From positions 13,410,990 through 13,474,989 of the forward strand of contig NC_060892.1 of NCBI RefSeq assembly GCF_014805685.1: a stretch of DNA of 64,000 nucleotides, in the 5' to 3' direction. Both the position numbers and the translations under genes were made by a program. The notes under the pieces were generated by a model that saw only the letters and a program-made list of their open reading frames with translations, searched no databases and was not told the origin of the DNA. Of the stretch, positions 60,026-64,000 are shown piece by piece. Within the stretch, counting starts at the first letter, position 1. Each line of letters begins with the position of its first letter. The stretch is from Silurus meridionalis. Taxonomy: Eukaryota > Chordata > Actinopteri > Siluriformes > Siluridae.

Positions 60026-62999
60026 GTAAATATTGTTTAGTCACCTTGGTGTTCACTAGCAAGGTTTTTAATTAGATGGCTGCGAGTGTTAACTTTTCTG
60101 AATACGAAGCATAATAACAAATTAAAACCCTGCAGCACAGATTTAAAACTTTCCTAATACATCCAAGAGAATTTCCTCCTCATTATCCAGCCAGCAAAAT
60201 TCTACAATGATAAGAAAAATGAACCAATGGTTTGACCCAATGCAGAACTAATGTTTCTATAGCAAACCTAATTATTTTCCTGGCAGCACCTCCCTCAAGT
60301 GTTTAACTGCTCTGATTGCACAATGAGCTGCCAACGATCACGTCACGCTTTTTAACCATTTTTGGTTCTGTAGTGGAACATCCATTAGACAAGTTAATAC
60401 CTCCTGTTGTATTCGTTATAAACGCAACAAAAAAAAAAAAAAAAAAAGACTCGACCCTGACCCAATCTCTATTTATTCTTACTATAAAAAAGAATCCACA
60501 AATGGTCATGCAACCAAAAATTCAAAAAGCACAAAGCAGTCAGTCTTAAAGGCAGAAGCAGAAACCTCATCGACGACTTTAGTTTGTACACGACAAACAC
60601 CTCGCTGGTTTTAAGCCCAGCCAAGGAAAAACATTTGAAGTTTACAATGTCCATCAATAAAAGCATAGCTGATACGGATTTGCATGTTCTTTTTGAGGCA
60701 CAGATTTCTTTTTTTTTTTTCTTCACCACAAGCAAAAACAACTTTCGGTTCTGGTGTGAAATCAGCCAGGGGAAATCCTTTCAACCGTCCATGATGATAT
60801 CTACAAGACCTTTCGCTTGAATTATTACACACTTTATGATTCATAGACTTTGTTGTGTGTTTTTTTTCTTCTTCTCAAGGCATCACAGACCCTGGGCTCT
60901 GGCACAGGGGGGAGGAGGAGGCAGATGACTCGCACACAGATGGCAAATGTTGTTCAATTACCGCTGAGATAGCATGCGGTACGAAAAAAACGCTTGAACT
61001 TTTCACACGTTTTCATGTTTCACACTGCCACAATTTGAGGATTTTCCCTTCACGTTATTTCGAACAAATTCCTGTCTGTTATCTACTCTCTGTCTCGTGC
61101 CAGATTTCTTTCAGCCTAAAGCCTTTCCTCTGGCCCAAAGCCCTCCCCCCTCATCTCTCCTGAAGTGCTTCCAACCCCTCACCCCACACCCAGAGGAAAA
61201 ATAAAACCCCTCTCCCATCTTATTATTAACCCAATGACCGGACCGACTGGACCTCCATCCGATTTCTATTTAAAGAACCTGTAGCAACTTGAGGCAGTTC
61301 AACAGATCTTTCATTTATCAGGCTTTTGTTTGTTTATCTCCCCCTTCGCTGTTTTCTTCCCTTAAGCTTTCTCGCTGTTTGCCCTGAAAGGTGAAATGAG
61401 GCATGCTGGAAATCCGGTGGCCAACAATAGGAGACAGCAGAAGCCCCCCCTCCCCTCTCTCCCTCTATATCTCCCTCTCTCTCTCCCCAAGCTTTTCAGG
61501 AGCTGAATTAGCAGTGTAAGCTTAGACCCCCCCATAGTCAACAACCCCTCATCCTCACCATACAAAGCTAAAAAAAAATGCTGAGAAAAGGGATTCGGTT
61601 TCCAGATCTGTGATGGTTTTTAAACCAGTGTACAATTTATCCACTCAAAAATGATTTGGAGGACCGCTGAAGAGAAGCCTGTGTGTGCATATATGTAAAA
61701 CAGCTCAATTATTACTACAAATCTTTGTCAGACTGCGTGATTGAGGCGTGTGGGCACGTTGTGCACTTCAGGGAGCTGGAATGCAGGTTGAAGAGTCACT
61801 GGAGGTCAGCTGCAGAAACATGTTTTAAAATGGCAGCGTAATCGCATGACTCACGAGCCACAAACTCGAACGTGGTCTTGGCTCCACTTTGATAGATTAA
61901 AACGTGTGAAATCAGTGTGGTGGCATTTTCCATTAGGAGACATTTACTTCTATCTTTGGAAGGAGCCTCCAGTTTCGGAGTTTTGTAGCAATCCGAGGAA
62001 ATGACCTATGAGCAGGAAAAGGCTGAGGACAAACTGTATTTTTCTTATTATTATTTGAAAAGCTGTGAAGAGCTGTTCTACAGCAAATGAAAAGTATGAT
62101 GCGTCTTTTTTTGTGGTATAAGTAATATAAAAACACTACTCCTGACAGCTCTATTGGAATTGATAATATTTCTCAAATCATTTATTTCTTTAATATCAAA
62201 ATCAAGCCATTCTAATGTGGCATATGACAAATTCTTATTTAATGGGCATGACCAATAGAATTACCCCATCATGACTTTCTGACCCAGTGCCATTCTTATA
62301 GCAATAAAAATCTAATTACACATAACTCACATACACGGCTATTTAATAACACTGCATAGGAACATAAAACCCATTTTAGTAGTTCAGCATTTTCTCCCAC
62401 AGGAAACAGCTGTGTAGAAGTGTTTTGCCAATACAGTGAGCCACTTACTACATTGTAAAGACTTTGGGGAGGATAAGAAAAAAAAAAGGAACAAAACTGT
62501 GCAAAAAAAAAAAAAACTAAACCAGGAGCTGGAACAAAAATTTGGTTGCATCAAATCTGTGCCTTATGTATCAGATTGTTTTTTTTATCGTTTCTTTTTA
62601 AAAGAAACTCATACTGCATCACATTAACTAGTATCAGCAAATATCAAACTGTTGCATTACATTGTAATTTCTCAATACAGATTCGATCCTTATGAATTAA
62701 AATTTCTCAGCAATAGTGGAATTATTAAATAGAACAACTGCCTTTTGAATTAAAACCATATTAGCAGATTGACGCTTCTCAAACTCAGCTCGTTGCCATA
62801 AACGGTGAACATGTTCCTATTGATCATCACAGATCGCATAACTATATAGCAAATTATGATCACTAGCACTAATTAAATGAAAGCCTATTTTGTCTTTCAC
62901 TAATGAGCAGCACATGGAGCATGAACATTACTCATTACTCATTTTCTACATGGATAGGATCCTTAGCATGGACTAATCTGTGCTCCAATCTTAAAACAG

Positions 63000-63170
63000 G
63001 AAACGGTATGATCAGTCAAAATGGTATTAGCCCAAATCCCAGTGCTGCCACTACAGGGCCTGTGAGCAGGGCCCTTAACTTTAACTGCTCAGTTGTAGAA
63101 ATGAGATAATAGTTAGTTGCTCTGGACGCTTGCTGTCTGCCAAACGCTATAAATGCAATTGTAATTAGTG
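63000..63170 (+). mobile_element. Degenerate SINE-like repeat
   Basis: GCAGGGCCCTTAACTTTAAC followed by TTGCTCTGGACGCTTGCTGT and CTGCCAAACGC resembles the body and tail of common fish SINEs sharing the L2-like tail. Heavily diverged. Confidence 0.5.
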
Positions 63171-63330
63171 CTAGCTAGGTTTGGACTTTGGATCGGAAGC
63201 TCACGAGTTCAAATACCAACAACGCCGAGCAGTACAAGCAAGGACCTTAACCTTTAACTGCTTTTTTTTTTTTTTATTCAATTAAGTTGATCTCAATAAG
63301 AGCGTGTGCCAAACACCATATATGCAAATG
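63171..63330 (+). mobile_element. Degenerate tRNA-derived SINE-like repeat
   Basis: GAGTTCAAATACC resembles a pol III B box, followed by AGGACCTTAACCTTTAACTG and a tail containing AGAGCGTGTGCCAAACACC. Immediately follows a related copy. Confidence 0.5.
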
Positions 63331-63637
63331 TTACAGTATAGTAAAAAGAAAAGTGAATCCTCAAAGCCGGGAAATATTCATAGCCGACATTTTAATCTAG
63401 TTCTCAAATGTTCTCATGCTCAGCAGCACATCCTGGCTTTCATACTCTAGGTCATTAAATATCGAAAACTTTGCCTTAGGCATACATTAGTACAATATTT
63501 TAGTGACCCATTTATAGCTTTCAGTCAGATTTCCAGGCAACCAAAGCCGTGCACTAGCTGGAGTTCCACCTGAGCCCCTGTTCCCATCAGATCAGCCATT
63601 TTCTAAATAAATCCAGAACTTGACAACAAACGCTTAC

Positions 63638-64000
63638 CTTTTCGTTTTTCACTTTCTTTAAGACTCGACACTCGCCGTTATCCATGTCTTCGGGTTCTGA
63701 TTTAATAGACAACGGTACTATTCCTACAGATTCCAATGCATTATTTCCATGTGGCTCAGTCACGGCCATGTCCACATTCTGCGCACTGTCAAAGGAGGCG
63801 CTACGCGTATTGTTCCCAAGTGCTTGAGCGTTAGCAGCTACCTCCTTCTCGATAGCGACCACGGCTACCGCTCCTTCGCTTTTCTCCTTCTTGTTTTTCC
63901 CGCTCGATACCTCCTTGTCCTTTTTACTATTTGGTACATTGCGGGCCGTTTTCCCGCCCTTCTCCATGCCTTTCCCAGGCGTGGCGTTCCCAGCACCTCC
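63638..64000 (-). CDS. znf609: znf609 N-terminal exon (cut by window edge)
   Basis: The frame is open to the right edge, with 11 codons before the first internal methionine at 63967 (GGAGNATPGKG), so that methionine is not the start. It continues MEKGGKTARNVPNSKKDKEV, a lysine-rich segment, then SIKSEPEDMDNGECRVLKKV and KNEK at the donor AAG followed by GTAAGC. Human ZNF609 has K-P-E-P-E-E-G-E-N-E-C-R-L-L-K-K-V-K-S-E-K here. The exon corresponds to human exon 2, which carries the start codon and is the exon circularised as circ-ZNF609. The true start lies outside the window. Confidence 0.95.

Larger units (their letters stand above)
38459..63637 (-). other. Giant znf609 intron (25.2 kb)
   Basis: No additional gene is visible. 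Recognised contents are MITE copy (d) (46188-46942), an L2-like tail (47500-47780), transposon remnants (42432-42660, 45666-46036, 52854-53036, 59275-60025), many microsatellites, the polypurine satellite (56195-57462) and a hairpin (53090-53159). The plain stretches, notably 38500-42430, 54000-56150 and 60030-63000, are AT-rich with no coding signal. Such long first introns in developmental regulators often hold enhancers, which cannot be judged without comparison to other genomes. Confidence 0.8.

Overview
This window is vertebrate nuclear DNA, most likely from a ray-finned fish. The evidence is small exons with GT-AG introns, abundant (CA)n, (GA)n and (TA)n microsatellites, and Tc1/mariner, hAT-like and L2-like repeat debris of the kind common in teleosts. 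There are no operons, CRISPR arrays or prokaryotic signals. I see two protein-coding genes, both on the minus strand and both cut by a window edge.

Left part (1 to about 18000): a GRAM-domain gene closest to GRAMD2A, a tether protein of endoplasmic reticulum-plasma membrane contacts. I reconstructed six coding exons from splice sites, phase and family similarity: 1-45 (cut by the left edge), 451-549, 925-1028, 3072-3144, 4662-4719 and 9265-9359 (start codon). A probable 5' untranslated first exon ends at 17717, in a CpG-richer block. Its introns are full of microsatellites and DNA-transposon remnants. One is a TA-targeting MITE nested inside another MITE; another feature is a 208-bp perfect palindrome.

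Middle (about 18000 to 24880): intergenic, with a retroposon-like repeat, a MITE copy and a hairpin-forming sequence.

Right part (about 24880 to 64000): znf609, a large nuclear C2H2 zinc-finger regulator. Seven coding exons are resolved: 63638-64000 (cut by the right edge), 38233-38458, 33480-33567, 30291-32592, 29881-30205, 28827-29174 and 28230-28303 (stop codon). A probable 3' UTR exon starts at 27384. The seven exons join in phase to 1241 codons plus a stop. The 25-kb intron between the first two exons in the window is mostly repeats, including a 1.27-kb polypurine satellite with a higher-order period of about 410-420 bp.

znf609 and the GRAM gene lie head-to-tail. In human, the paralogues ZNF608 and GRAMD2B lie near each other on 5q23, and ZNF609 and GRAMD2A are both on 15q, so this looks like an ancestral linkage. 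I found no convincing new multi-gene system. The more unusual items are a probable GC-AG intron, an exon bracketed by CU- and GU-repeat tracts, overlapping splice donors at the znf609 stop, the nested MITE with its empty sites preserved elsewhere in the window, and the long palindrome.
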